From: Orbilia blumenaviensis
Lineage: Eukaryota > Ascomycota > Orbiliomycetes > Orbiliales > Orbiliaceae
Direction: 5' to 3'
Length of the DNA: 64,000 nucleotides
Assembly (NCBI GenBank): GCA_036872755.1
Contig: JAVHNS010000005.1
Coordinates: 1,674,001 to 1,738,000 of the forward strand
Part shown: positions 34,659 through 46,230 of the stretch, one piece after another
Position numbering within the stretch: position 1 is the stretch's first letter
Layout: each line of letters opens with the position of its first letter
The notes under the pieces: generated by a model
What the model saw: the letters and a program-made list of their open reading frames with translations, nothing else
Databases searched by the model: none
What the model was told of the DNA's origin: nothing
Made by a program: the position numbers and the translations under genes

Positions 34659-35888
34659 ATGGCCACAAATCACGCCGCCAGATTGCTCCTCAGAGCTGCT
34701 GCTCGTGCCTCACACGCTACTCCAAAGCCAGTTGTTCGACCTTCGGCTTTCACACTCGTTAGAATACCGAAGCAGGGACGTGGTAGTGGCCGACGCTACT
34801 ATTCCTCTGAGGCTGCACCTAAATCTGGTGGTTCCGGTGGCATAATATTCGGTGCCATTGCCGCCGCTCTTGGTGGCGGTGGTTACTACCTCTACTCTAC
34901 TGGTCAGCTCGACAGTCTGTTCAGTGCAGCTGGTATCCCTGCAAAAGAGTTCGTCCCAACTCAAGAGGACTATGTTAAGATCTACAACGAAGTTGCCAAG
35001 AGATTGGTTGACTTCGACGAGTACGACGATGGCAGCTATGGACCTGTACGTCTTTTTTTTTTTTTTTTTTTCCCTCTCTCCCTCTTCTAGATTGATGATT
35101 TTATACTTCTACATATTCCAATTTTATACTAACTGGTAACCGTTAACATCCAGGTCCTCGTCCGTCTCGCTTGGCACGCCTCCGGCACCTATGACGTAGA
35201 GACCAAGACCGGTGGAAGCAACGGTGCCACCATGCGGTTCCAGCCAGAATCCGACCACGGCGCCAACGCCGGTCTCAAGGCCGCCCGAGACTTCCTCGAG
35301 CCCGTCAAGCAGATGTTCCCATGGATCTCCTACTCCGACCTATGGACCCTCGCTGGTGTCTGTGCTCTCCAGCAGATGGGTGGCCCAACCATCCCATGGC
35401 GTCCTGGACGTGCCGATGCAGATATCAGCGCCTGCACTCCAGACGGACGGTTACCCGACGCTACTAAGGAGCAGAAGCACCTTCGTGCCATCTTTGGCCG
35501 AATGGGCTTCAACGACCAGGAAATCGTCGCTCTCTCCGGCGCCCACGCCCTCGGCCGATGTCACACCGACCGATCCGGCTTCGACGGTCCGTGGACTTTC
35601 TCCCCCACTATGCTCACAAACGACTATTATAAGCTCCTCGTGGGCGAGAAGTGGAACTGGAGAAAGTGGAACGGACCAGCTCAGTATGAGGATAAGACTA
35701 AGGCCTTGATGATGTTGCCAACAGATATGGCACTCGTAAAAGACAAAGAGTTCAAGAAGTGGGTTGATAAGTACGCTAAGGACCAGGATGCGTTCTTCAA
35801 GGATTTCTCTGGGGTTGTCGTCAAGCTGTTCGAGCTCGGCGTACCTTTCAAGCAGGAAGAGAGATGGTCTTTCAAGGTTGTTGAGTAG
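34659..35888 (+). CDS. CCP1: Mitochondrial cytochrome c peroxidase
   Basis: Exons 34659..35045 and 35154..35888 encode 373 aa, close to the yeast enzyme's 361. The enzyme reduces hydrogen peroxide to water with electrons from cytochrome c in the mitochondrial intermembrane space. The N-terminus is a basic, Ala/Arg-rich presequence followed by a hydrophobic Gly-rich segment ([20 protein letters not shown]), a bipartite sorting signal. Distal-site residues are in [10 protein letters not shown] (Arg133, Trp136, His137). The proximal haem ligand His260 is in [11 protein letters not shown], and the radical-forming Trp276 is in GPWTFSPT. The first exon ends DDGSYGP in phase 0, and the intron (35046-35153) carries a long T tract and a TACTAAC branch site. 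The gene stands in the same direction as dolichol kinase but well separated from it. Confidence 0.95.
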
Positions 35889-37756
35889 ATAAGTATATAT
35901 ATACCAATATAAGGTGTGGATTGGTGGAATACAGTAATATATTCTTTGACGCTTGGCCTGTCTATATAGTTCTTCTTTTTTTTTTTTTTTTTCGTGTATA
36001 TGTTGGCGCTGCATCCTGTTCGACCTGTCAGATCTAGGATTAGAGGGGCCCTGACTTACAACAGATAAACCATAGAAGCTAGACAAAATGAAGAAAGCGA
36101 CCTGAAAGACGATTCTCAATTCTCCTAATAAACGTAAAGGCCCAGTTATCGTAGCCGTGTAGTATCTTTAGATTTGGAATAATCACTAGCTACAGGTCGA
36201 ATTCCAAGGCGCTGATACGTGCACTATAGATTCTCTCAGACTCGCTAGGCTTATCTGACGGTTTGAATAAATCAATACTTGGCTCTCGTCATTGCTCTAG
36301 CACCCTAGACCTTTCCTACACGTGAGCATGCCTTTCAGGATCCTATCACCACTACAAACTCCTTTATACGATGGTAGTATCAGGACCAAGTAAACAGCAA
36401 TAGAATACACCGAGCCTGCTTAAGCGGGTTGTATCAATTAGTAGCTTCTCAGCATTTTATCGAAGGTTCGCAATCAGTGTCACGATGCATCGATGTGTCG
36501 GTAATGAGCTCCGGTCTGGATCTTGGGTGACGCGGAATGCATCATCCGGTTGCACGACTGGTGTATACATGTAATCCTTACTCATTTGAGGCTGTTGGCC
36601 CGCTAGCCTCGATTTATCTCGGTCCCAGACCCAAATTTCGTATATCTCCTATATTGACGATAGGGTTTTGAGACCGTTAGACTAACGTTTGTATTAGGTA
36701 CCTGAATATGTTGGGCTTAGTATCCCCCAACATCGACTGTATAGCGTAATTCTATTGATACTAGGTATCTATGGTGATTCATGCTTCATGCGGTCAAGGG
36801 TGGGTAGATGTCTTTGCTATGTATGCAATTGTCGACCAAGACCAGGGCAAACCCAGATCCGTTTTGCCCTAGTGCCTCCACAGGGCAAGGGCATCCGCAC
36901 ATGTACCCAATTGAAGTTGCGTTGGTCTGCGAAATACCACGTTTCTTCTTGAGAAGTTCATTCAAAATCGAAGTTGTAAACGATTGGCTTCTTGTTAAGA
37001 TCTTCTGAGGAGCATATTACTTTAGAAGCTCTCTTCGGCGATATTGTCATCGATTTGCCACGGATGTGTTTTTTCTTTCTTTCCTTTTTTTGAAGTACAG
37101 CTTCCTCTGCCCAAAATTTCCATGTATTTACGCCCTTGCAATTGCAAATGTTTCCGTAGTATCTGAAAAAAAAAAATAATTCAAATTCTGGTGTTAGGAT
37201 ACCAAAATATAGTTCTGAGCATGTGAAAGCGGCAGCTTCCACCGTAGTATTGGCGGCCGACAGGGGGCTCGGCTGGTTCTAGTTTGATGCTAAATAACGC
37301 GGCATCATGGCGTGCATTTTCGTTCAATCCAGCTTGGACAAGGGCAGGCGTATGCATGATACGTACTTGACTTGGAGATCGGTGGGCTGGCCATGGACAG
37401 CCTTAGCTTGGCCTGCAAGAGCCGAAGCCCATACTTGAGGGCTGGATGCCACTGGACTCTCCTTTTCCAGAATCGTTCTGACCAACGGTCGTTTTAGTTT
37501 CTTTCTTTTATTTCGTTCGAGTATATATATATCTTCAGGTATCAATAGACGGAGGAGAAGGAGAAGGAGAACCAAGTACGAATATCGAAAATATAGAAAT
37601 AGAAGCACACGCCAAGGACACTTTGTACTTTTCGGCCGAATCCGTCGACAACGACGACATCTCAACACTTCCCCGTCGGGCTCTTCTTCCCTCCTTACGC
37701 CAGCTGACCCCGAACAACCACATCGACCCTCTTCCCCCTCACCCCTCACCGTTCGA
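35889..37756. other. Intergenic region between peroxidase and dolichol kinase
   Basis: No gene is supported in 1.9 kb. A T tract near 35976-35992 follows the peroxidase 3' end. Frames at 36755-37242 and 37324-37779 (antisense to the dolichol kinase leader) show no motif. Confidence 0.55.
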
Positions 37757-40397
37757 ATGTCGGATAAGGATACGACCAAGAGTGATCCCGATTCCCTCCC
37801 TATCCTCCGCTCTCGCTCTCCTCATCCGTATCACAGACACTCGATCTCTACACATTCTCCTCCAGATATACATGTAGAAGGAGCCGCGACCAGCGACACC
37901 AAGCCCAATAGGGCTGATACCACCAACAACCTCGCTGTCCCAGCCACATCATCCATCCCGCTCCAACATGCGCAAACCAACCTAAACGTCATCTCCCCGT
38001 CGCCGGATTCGTATACTCCGTCTTCTACATCTTCGTTATCGTTATCGTCGTCTGAATCTGGAACTGAAGCGGACGACGAAAAGGATGTGGCACACCATAA
38101 ACCCGGTAGTGTTCAGTACTTTAGTAAACGACGGACACTACCCGCTCCACCACCCAAAAGACGGAAAACGGGACAGTGGGAGATAGATGAAGATGAACAG
38201 CCCTCGCCGAAGCAGGATGATTCGGATAAAACAGACGTGGAGGGGAAGGATATCGGTGAAGCTGCACTTAAAGGTTCGAGAACGGGGAGCTTGGGTGGAC
38301 GAAAGAAGATCGTATTTGTTAGAAGAGGATTGGAGGTCTCATTGATGGTTATATTGGTTCTTATGGTGTGCAACCAGCCAGACGTCAGGAAGGAACTTCG
38401 GGTCTGGAAGAGAGGTATTGAATGGCTCATTCGTTTCGTGGATTTTATTCGACATTTAATTGCAATGCTAATGGCTATACACAGAACTCACGACCTTCCT
38501 ATTCACCTACCTTGCCGTTATTGGCTCCCACCCCGCCATCTCCAACCTTCGCAAACCCTTCACCGTTATTCTCCCCTCCTCTCTCGATCCCTCGCCTCTG
38601 CTGTACCCTCTAGTGTTCCCAGCAGCCATTGCCTTATCCCTGACACCATATACGTCGCTATACATGCTCTCCATCCTCGTCTGCTCGCTTGCGTCACTTC
38701 CTCCAGACGTCTACCCCCGCTTTATCGCCAATGACCCAAACCTCAAATATCTCTTCGCCCTCACTCCACTTCTCTCCTCATCTCAGCCTGTTCCAATGGC
38801 AGCCGAACATCTTCTCTATACTCCAATCCTGCATTCAAACCTTGTTTTGCTTGGTGTAGATCTCCTCATACCCAGTCTGACAACAACAGAAACCCGTCTT
38901 TTGGCTACAGCACTCGTTCAGCTCCTCGACAGTATTTCAGCTCAGATGATTACATTAAAAGTCATTCTCTGGATGACCGGCGGCGCCCTAATAATCGGTT
39001 GCAAGACATTTATGCAAAAAGAAATAGATCTAGAACGTTCCATTGTCTTCGCCCGCGCGAGGCCATGGGCCCGCCGTCGCAAAGCCCGACGCGAGAAGAT
39101 CAATATCGATGGTTTCATGGCGGGTCATACATCCAGCGATTCGGATACTACGGCGCTAACCAAGGGTGGTATATCAAAGGCGAAAGCGGCAGATATACGT
39201 AAACGACTACCTAAGTTTTTACCCGACGAATTACCGCAGAATATCCCGACGCTGAAGTTCTTATACGCCATTCCGGTTTACGTTATCTTGATTGGGGTTA
39301 TTATGTTTGCTGAAAGGCCTTACCTTACATATAATGCTTTTGGTGGCATAGATCCGTTTCCTTGGGCGGCTGGGTATCTGTTTTCGGGGTTACCGTTTTA
39401 CCATACACTGATTGAAGACATGGGCTGGACTGGATGCAAAGGGCTTGAGGTTCCCGACGGAGAGGAAGGGAAATGGGGTCCGAATTACAGACTTGGGCTT
39501 GCCGGATACTGGTTAACCCTCGTTACGATTGGTATCTGTGTCGTCGTGACTCTAGGGAAGGGCGTGCGAGTACCGATGGAAAAGCTAGGATTCGAAATCC
39601 AAGGACCTGGTTGGCTTGGTCTTGCAGAGGTGGCGAGAGGAAGAGCTGTCGAAGTGGATACTAGACGGAAGGTATTCCATGGTCTTGTGGTTGCAATGTT
39701 CCTGCCGACTATCTACTTAGACCCACCATTCGTTGGCACAGCGCTTTTGGTCACCTTGGGTATCTTTTTATTGGTGGACATTTTACGAGCAACCCTCATA
39801 CCGCCGATTTCTAAGCCGTTGTCGATATTCCTTGCACCTTATGTGGATGGACGAGATTTGAGGGGTCCTATTGTGGTTTCGCATGTGTTTTTGTTGGTTG
39901 GCTGCGCTATTCCGGTGTGGTTGAGCTTGTCGGGATCGAAAATCGATGGTCAAGAGGAAATTTTAACACCCTTTGGAATATACTGGCGAGCACCGAAGAG
40001 GGAGTTAGCGATGGTGGCTGGTGTCATATGCGTGGGCATGGGAGATGCGGCTGCTTCGTTGATCGGTCGACGGTTCGGAAGGCATAAATGGGGCTGGAGT
40101 GGTGGGAAGAGTGTGGAGGGGTCTTTGGCATTTACGTTCGCAGTATATATCGGTCTCCTAGTGGGGAAGGTCTGGCTTATTGCTGGAAACTTCCAGGAAG
40201 GGAGAGGAGGAGTTACCAGGGGTGGATTGAAGGCGTTAGGTCAAGCTGTTGGTATCAAGACCGTCGGTGTGTTTACAGTGAAGGCACTTGCGGCAGCTGG
40301 GTTGGGGAGTTTGGTAGAGGCGGTTATTACGGGAGGCAACGATAATGTGGTTGTGCCGATTGTGCTTTGGCTAGCAGTTAGAGGGCTTGGGGTGTAG
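37757..40397 (+). CDS. SEC59: Dolichol kinase
   Basis: Exons 37757..38414 and 38485..40397 join in phase into 856 aa. The enzyme uses CTP to phosphorylate dolichol on the ER membrane, supplying the carrier for N-glycosylation, O-mannosylation and GPI synthesis. The first 190 residues are hydrophilic, Ser/Pro-rich and acidic, with a basic patch (PPPKRRKTG). The rest is polytopic. The conserved C-terminal domain is clear: RKVFHGLVVAMFLP, FLLVDILRA, LAPYVDGRDLRGPIVVSHV, and the CTP-binding region GMGDAAASLIGRRFGRHKW followed by GKSVEGS. The protein is longer than yeast Sec59 (519 aa) because of the N-terminal extension, which is common in filamentous fungi. The intron has a GCTAATG branch site. 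Confidence 0.92.
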
Positions 40398-41442
40398 ATA
40401 TTAGTTTTATGTATAATTGTTTCGAGGTAAGTTTTTCTTTGGGTTTCTTGGGTCTTCTTTTGCTTCTTTCTTTTCTTTTCTTTAGTACCTATATTTTACT
40501 TTTGTACCCGGCGTTCTGAGGATAATGGGGGATGTCGAGAGGCCTTTATTTATACATTGTAATTACTATCTAAGAAACCTTTGCTGGATGAGATATATGA
40601 TCAGGACTTCTAGTGGTCCTTACTTGTTTTTATTATAGAAAAGCATTGTTTGTTGTACTAAAGTCCAAAACTATATATATATATATCTGGTACTACTGTT
40701 TCTGTACGAAATCGCACTATCCCCAAAAAGATATCCGCTGAATTCTTGTGGATAATCTATTCAATATATGTTGGCGTCAGAACAATACAAAATACGAAAC
40801 TATACGAGGTGGATATTACAACTTCGCAAAATACAACTTAAGCGAGGCATAAGTGTGTTAATTTTCATCAGTTATGCTCAACTATCGGAGAGCCAGACAG
40901 CCAGACAGCCAGCATACTAACTCATGATTATTCCATATGCCCAGCCATTTAACACGCGCACACTATTAACTACAGTTATAATTATTGGTAGAAAAGAAGT
41001 AGCCTGAACCTTTCGCCGGTTAGCTGTCTGGCTGCCTGGCTGTCTGATAGGTATTGAGCATAACTGATGAAAATTAACACACTTATGCCTCGCTTAAGTT
41101 GTAATATATATATTTTGCATAGCTCGCATTACATATTGTTTTTGACACATTTTAGCCGCCATACCCATAGATCAGTGTACTTACAAGATATGTTGATGTG
41201 ATCCGGGCTCGGTGTCGACATGTCCCATCGCCATCTTCGACATAATATTAGTTTGACGATATAATAATACACATCACATTTGTATTCACTCAATATAGAC
41301 AAAAACAATTATAATAGAAACAAGCAACCTATATGGATACAGCTAATGTTCACACCTGCAAAAATTACCATACGAGTTAGAAAAAGCCGCCAGGATTTCA
41401 AGTGCTAGGGATAAACGGTTAGTAGGGTGGGGGGAATAAAAC
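40398..41442. other. Convergent intergenic region with a MITE
   Basis: The 3' ends of dolichol kinase and the DUF4246 gene face each other. The space holds an inverted-repeat element (40832-41103), an AT microsatellite (40671-40687) and otherwise A/T-rich DNA. Confidence 0.7.
40832..41103. mobile_element. MITE with 50-bp perfect terminal inverted repeats, TA-flanked (Tc1/mariner-like)
   Basis: The 50 nt at 40832-40881 (TACAACTTAAGCGAGGCATA...) are the exact reverse complement of 41054-41103. Just inside, AGCCAGACAGCCAGACAGCC faces GGCTGCCTGGCTGT as a further imperfect repeat. The ends read TA-CAACTT and AAGTTG-TA, which fits a TA target-site duplication as in Tc1/mariner elements. The 272-bp element has no coding capacity. 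Perfect arms suggest recent insertion or an ongoing constraint on the hairpin. Confidence 0.85.
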
Positions 41443-43717
41443 TTACAGATTATAATACCGCCCCTGCACCTTCGAGCTCTCCCCAATAAAACTTGACCTC
41501 TCCTTCATCAACTGCGCTCTATAACCCCTCGCCTCCTCCAAAGTTATCAATGGCGGCAACTCGCCCACTATAGAACGAAATATCTCTTCTGGTAGTTTTC
41601 CGAGGGGACCTTCACGAAGGGCGTTTTCGAGATCAATTCGCTGCTCGGGTTGTTGGGGTGCTATTGTTTCCGTTGTGGGCACGTCGTGGTTTGGATCGCA
41701 GAGGAAGAAGACCAGGATTTTGCGGTAGCCGGGTTTCGTGGGGTCTTGGAGCTTGAAGCTGGAGACCTGGTGTTGGAAGATATTGGGGAATACTATTGCT
41801 CGGTTTTCCTGTAAATATTTAATCGTGGAAGTTAGCATGATATCGTAATATGAATGGAGGTTTTAATTAAGTAAGTTGCAAAAGCAGGTCTGGATATATG
41901 GAAAGAGTTGATGGTGTAGATACCTTCGTCTGGATATTGCCGATGTCCTGTACACCGTAAGTGTTCCCCATACCATGAAGTTGGGCCCAGTAGGAGTCAT
42001 GCCATTCAGTGTTCTGATCAATCTCGGCAGTTCGACGGAATGACAACGTGGAGTCTGTTACATTCTCTTGTGCATAGTAATAGATACCTGTGGCGATAAT
42101 ACGTTCGTTCTATTACCATTTTGAATTATAAGAGAAAAAAAACTTTAATGTTAGCCTTCCAAGCCGTCAAAGAGCTACGTCGAGATATATATTAACACCC
42201 CGCGAGACAGGTGATAGAACATACCTTCATAGCCTCAACGTGCCAGCTACCGCCATTGTAGGTAGGTTTTTCGGGAGTGAGAATGATATTTGCCATCTTG
42301 ACGATAACCTTGGCAGATTTACCGTCCAGTTTGATTTGATCGGTGATCTTTGGTGGAGACCACCTATTCCGAGGATCTCGTATTGCATCTCCAACGTCCC
42401 AGAGCTCTACGTCGCTGTATAAGTTATAACCGTCGGTTTTGTCTTCTTCTTCTTCTTCTTCCTCATCTGCGCCACTCCAATCACTCAATTCATCCTCATA
42501 CCCAGCCCGCCCCCAATTAGTCCGCATCTTCTTATTCCTATAACCAGCAAACCCCAACCCCAACTCCTCCCCATTCTCATACTTTCTCAAGTACTTCCCC
42601 CATTTACTCCTAAAATCCGAAAGACTAATCGAAAGAACATGATAATCCCTCCCCTCCCAACTAAACTCAGCAGGCTCAAAGGTACGGACCAGATCATGTT
42701 TCCCCTCCGCCAGATCCGCGAGGAGGTGATTAAACAGCGGTACGAATTTTGAAAATATCTTTTCCAGGATGGGGTAGAACAAAGTTCTCTGGGAGGAGGT
42801 GGATAAGTTGTTTACGTAGGAGGTTATCTTTGTGGATTTGCCGTCAGGGGAGACCTGGAAGGTCGAGGGTAGCCAGCAGAATTTTTTGGACCAGCCGTTG
42901 AGCCTTTGCGCTTTTAGCAGTCTTTGCGCTTTGCGTCTTCTTGCGGCTGTTCGGCGGGGGGAGTCGTCGTCGTCGTCGTCGTCTTCATCGTCGTCTTCAT
43001 CTTCATCCTCATCACTCTCCAATTCCGTAGGTTGAGCGGCTTCCTCGGGGCACTGAATCGGCTTTCCGGTATTAATATCCACACTCCGGCCGTATATAAT
43101 CGGCCACAGAGAAGGGTGCACCAGATCCAGCACTTGCCCTCCAGAACCCGGATGCCAGTCCTTCTCTTCCTCAGGAACATTCTCCAACGTCGCCACAGCT
43201 TCATTTCCAACCAAAAAAAAAAACTCAATTAGCTCATAGACCTCCCCATATGCCTGTATATATATACACACATATATATATATAAGTGCCAAAACAAAAG
43301 AATCATATACCCACCAGCAATCAACTCCCCCCTAACATCCTCCCCAACCAACCCATCAACCCTCCAAACCACATCAAAATCCGGCTCCAACCCTTCCCCC
43401 AACTCCCTCATCTCCCTCACAAACGGCAAATACCCCTCCAACAACTCCTTACTCACAAGCTCAATACTACTGGTATCCCAGATGGGGATGAAACACTCAT
43501 CGTCATGAAACGTACACGCATCCTGTAACGCCGCTTCACGGATCCATTTCGCCATCAACGAGCGGTTTGTGACTTTTTCGGTCCAGTCGGGTTTATTCCT
43601 TATCGTGGCTGAAAAGTAGCGGAGACATTTTTCGTGGTAGCTTAGTGCTGTGGAAGGGCGGATTGAGAGAGGGTGTGGGTATTTGATTTGTGGTGCTGCT
43701 GATTGTTCTTCTGACAT
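41443..43717 (-). CDS. DUF4246 family protein (likely 2-oxoglutarate/Fe(II) dioxygenase fold)
   Basis: Four exons, 43717..43315, 43198..42225, 42109..41924 and 41808..41443, join in phase into 642 aa. The family is recognised from YHEKCLRYFSATIRNKPDW.EKV near the N-terminus, VHPSLWPIIYGR, the FCWLPS..QVSPDGK segment, SYVNNL and YNGGSWHVEAM followed by NERIIATGIYYY. The C-terminal blocks are FPNIFQHQVSSFKL and KPGYRKILVFFLCDPN. His454-x-Glu456, His534 and Arg550 have the order and spacing of the metal-binding triad and 2-oxoglutarate-binding Arg of Fe(II) dioxygenases; this is my inference, and the substrate is unknown. A Glu/Asp-rich segment (coded at about 42960-43020) is a low-complexity insertion of GAC/GAT/GAA codons. 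Exons 1 and 2 are separated by a 116-nt intron rich in TA repeats. Confidence 0.85.
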
Positions 43718-45739
43718 GGTTGCAGATTTTTGGCTAGTTATACCAGCTGCTCTTATATATAATTAAAACTTGGTTCTTTTAGATATAAATTACTAGGTAC
43801 TTATATACGATACGTTCATGTATGATAAATAAAGATTGAAACGCGAAGTCACGAAGAAACGCGTGCCTTTTATAAAAAACCCCAACAGCGGCAATAAGAC
43901 AAAACGTCAAGACCCATTATTTTCAAAGCTGACACTAGCCAGCCAAGAGCCGGGGCCCAGTGCGAATGTAATAAGCATAATAATCCCAAGATGCAATGCA
44001 TATTCACATTGATATCTAATACCATAAAGTACGAAAAGTACTCTCGGCAAAAAAACCACGACACAGTCACACAAAAAGCCAAACCCAATGGAAAAAGGTA
44101 TGTAAGTACCAAGCTAAGCTTACGAAAGTACTCATCCCGCTCAATGCAATGACTATACCCATCGATTCATCCCGTCAAACCTCGGAAACCAACAAGCATC
44201 CAATCACTACCTACTTACTTAGTTAATATCAAAAAAAAAAAAAAAAAAGGTCCACAATTCCAACCATCTTCAGCTGGTCTCGCTCAGGTACCAAATACAC
44301 CTTTTTCGGAATGCACACCAGAAACTATGCCAAGGGTGTCATAAAATACCACATTTTCAACACATTTTACATATTGTGTTGAGAACAGTTATGTCGATAT
44401 CAGATTAGATCAGATTAACATGTACAGACCAGCTGACAGCCGACCCTGTTCTCTTAAACCGAAATTCACCAGTATCTGGACAACTACGACCATAATGAAT
44501 TAATAATATCAAAGCCGCTTTATATCTAAAAGAAAAGTTCCAGAAAAAAAAAGCCTTCATATCTTCATAAACGAAAGTCTAGAATAAAACAAGAAGGTCC
44601 AAAATAGAAGAGGTCATTCATTACGAGGAAAGAAAAAAGGGCATTATATCTCCATAAAAAAAAACAGGTCTTCTAGATATATCCAAAAGAAGAAGGTGCC
44701 CTGTAAAGCAGTTAAGGAAGGGGGTATAAGGTAATAAAACAACCAGCAAAGACAAAAAAAAAACAGACAGAAGACAGTCCTCTCTATTTGTCTTCTTAGT
44801 CAAAGTTCGCCTCCCAAAAAGCCGTCGTCGTCGTAATCCCCGACAAGCCTGAGCTAAGCCCATTCGTTATCCCGAACACAAAGCGGGGGAGGCATAAAAA
44901 ACCACCTCAAAAAAAAAAGGAAGAAGAAGATATTATCTCAGACCATTCCCATAGCCATGCGAGAGAGAAAAGAAAGAAAAGAAAAAAACCCTCTCGCACA
45001 TCGGATTCGGATGAAAGTTCACAAAAAACTCCGTTTCAGAAACAAATCCTCCAAAAAAAAATGAAAAGAAAGAAAAAAATTATTACAAGCCTCAATAAAT
45101 ACGAAGTCGTACGTCTAAACAGCACAGGGAGCGCGAGAATTAACGTAGCCAAGAAAGAAGAAAAGGCAGTAGTCGTCGTACCACACACTAAAGGTGGAGG
45201 TAAAAAGTCACTGTAGACATGCGTAGTAGCCAGGCTGATGACAAACATCTGGCCACCTCTCATCCAATGTGACTTCTTTTTTTTCTCTTTATAGGCTAAA
45301 CAACGCCGCCTATAAAAATAGAAAAGAAAAAACCAGTTTGTTAGCCTTTCTCGTTCCAAAATCCTGGGAAAAACACATCTTTGGGTACTAGTATAAAGCG
45401 GGGTGGACCAAAAAACAGCAGAGAAACAAAAAAAAAAAGTTATCTGTCCTGTCGACTATCAACAAAGCCACCACGCTAATGCGCACTCTGGATCGCCTTG
45501 TCGAAACCCCCATGCTCCCCTGTAACCTGCAAGTCTGCGGCATAGATCCATGTCCACCAAGGTAGAAACAGGATTGCGGGATTGGGTAATCGGAAAAGAA
45601 GAGACGATAAGCAACATGCGGAGATATTTTTATATTGTAATAATTGACGGTTTTTCTTGAGAAATCCTACCACGTTCTCTAAGGGGTGATGTGATGACCC
45701 CATGCAGGCATGGCTAAGAAGGCTCAAACAAACCGTAGA
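43718..45739. other. Intergenic region
   Basis: No gene is supported. The stretch is rich in A homopolymers (for example about 44231-44248 and 44753-44762). Minus-strand frames here are short and low-complexity. It may include the 3' untranslated part of the small secreted-protein gene at 45740-46230. Confidence 0.5.
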
Positions 45740-46230
45740 TCACAACAACGATATACTCCTTAAAAAAAAAGTGAGGAGCCCCGCAACTGAACCAAGGTCC
45801 ATGTATATGCAGGTAAAAAAAAACATTGTAGCCTTGGGAGAAAAAGAGATAGGGAACAGATTGTGCATAATCGTGTGAGAAGGTGGGGTGAATGGACAAA
45901 GGCAAAAGCAACTTACAGCTATCAGAGCGCCAAAAAGCGCTAGTGATGACGAGAACTGATTGTGCGTGCTGCTAGACTCAGTGTTGGTAGGAGTCGGCGG
46001 CGTAAGAGTAGCTGTTGGAGTTCTGTTGGAAAGAAAAAAAAGTGGCTTCATGTTAGCGTCATCACCCTCCAATCATATCAACTCATTTAAACATACCCAT
46101 TTGTAGGAGCTGCCCATGTAGCTGTGCCGACGGCTGTTCCAGCTGTAAGCTGAGCCTGTATCGAAACCGAGAAAAATAAGGCGATGAGCCAGCAAAGGAC
46201 GAAAACTCGGGATGCCAATGGCGACGACAT
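45740..46230 (-). CDS. Small Ser/Thr-rich secreted protein, possibly GPI-anchored
   Basis: Exon 1 (46230..46097) encodes MSSPLASRV then a strong signal peptide (VLCWLIALFFSVSIQAQ), followed by LTAGTAVGTATWAAPTN. Exon 2 starts at 46022 (phase fits) with TPTATLTPPTPTNTESSSTHNQ, then a hydrophobic SSSLALFGALIA segment. Ser/Thr/Pro-rich sequence between a signal peptide and a terminal hydrophobic stretch is the plan of small GPI-anchored cell-wall proteins. The 3' end is uncertain. An unspliced frame runs to 45740, but a GTAAGT donor directly after ...GALIA could lead to a short last exon. The product would be 80-140 aa. I chose Met 46230 because the signal peptide begins there. Confidence 0.5.

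Noticed and set aside
34321..34863. Short frames around the peroxidase start on the minus strand
   Set aside because: Antisense to a convincingly identified gene.
42918..43232. Plus-strand frames with Ser or Val runs opposite the DUF4246 gene
   Set aside because: They are antisense shadows of the Asp/Glu codon repeat in a well-supported gene.
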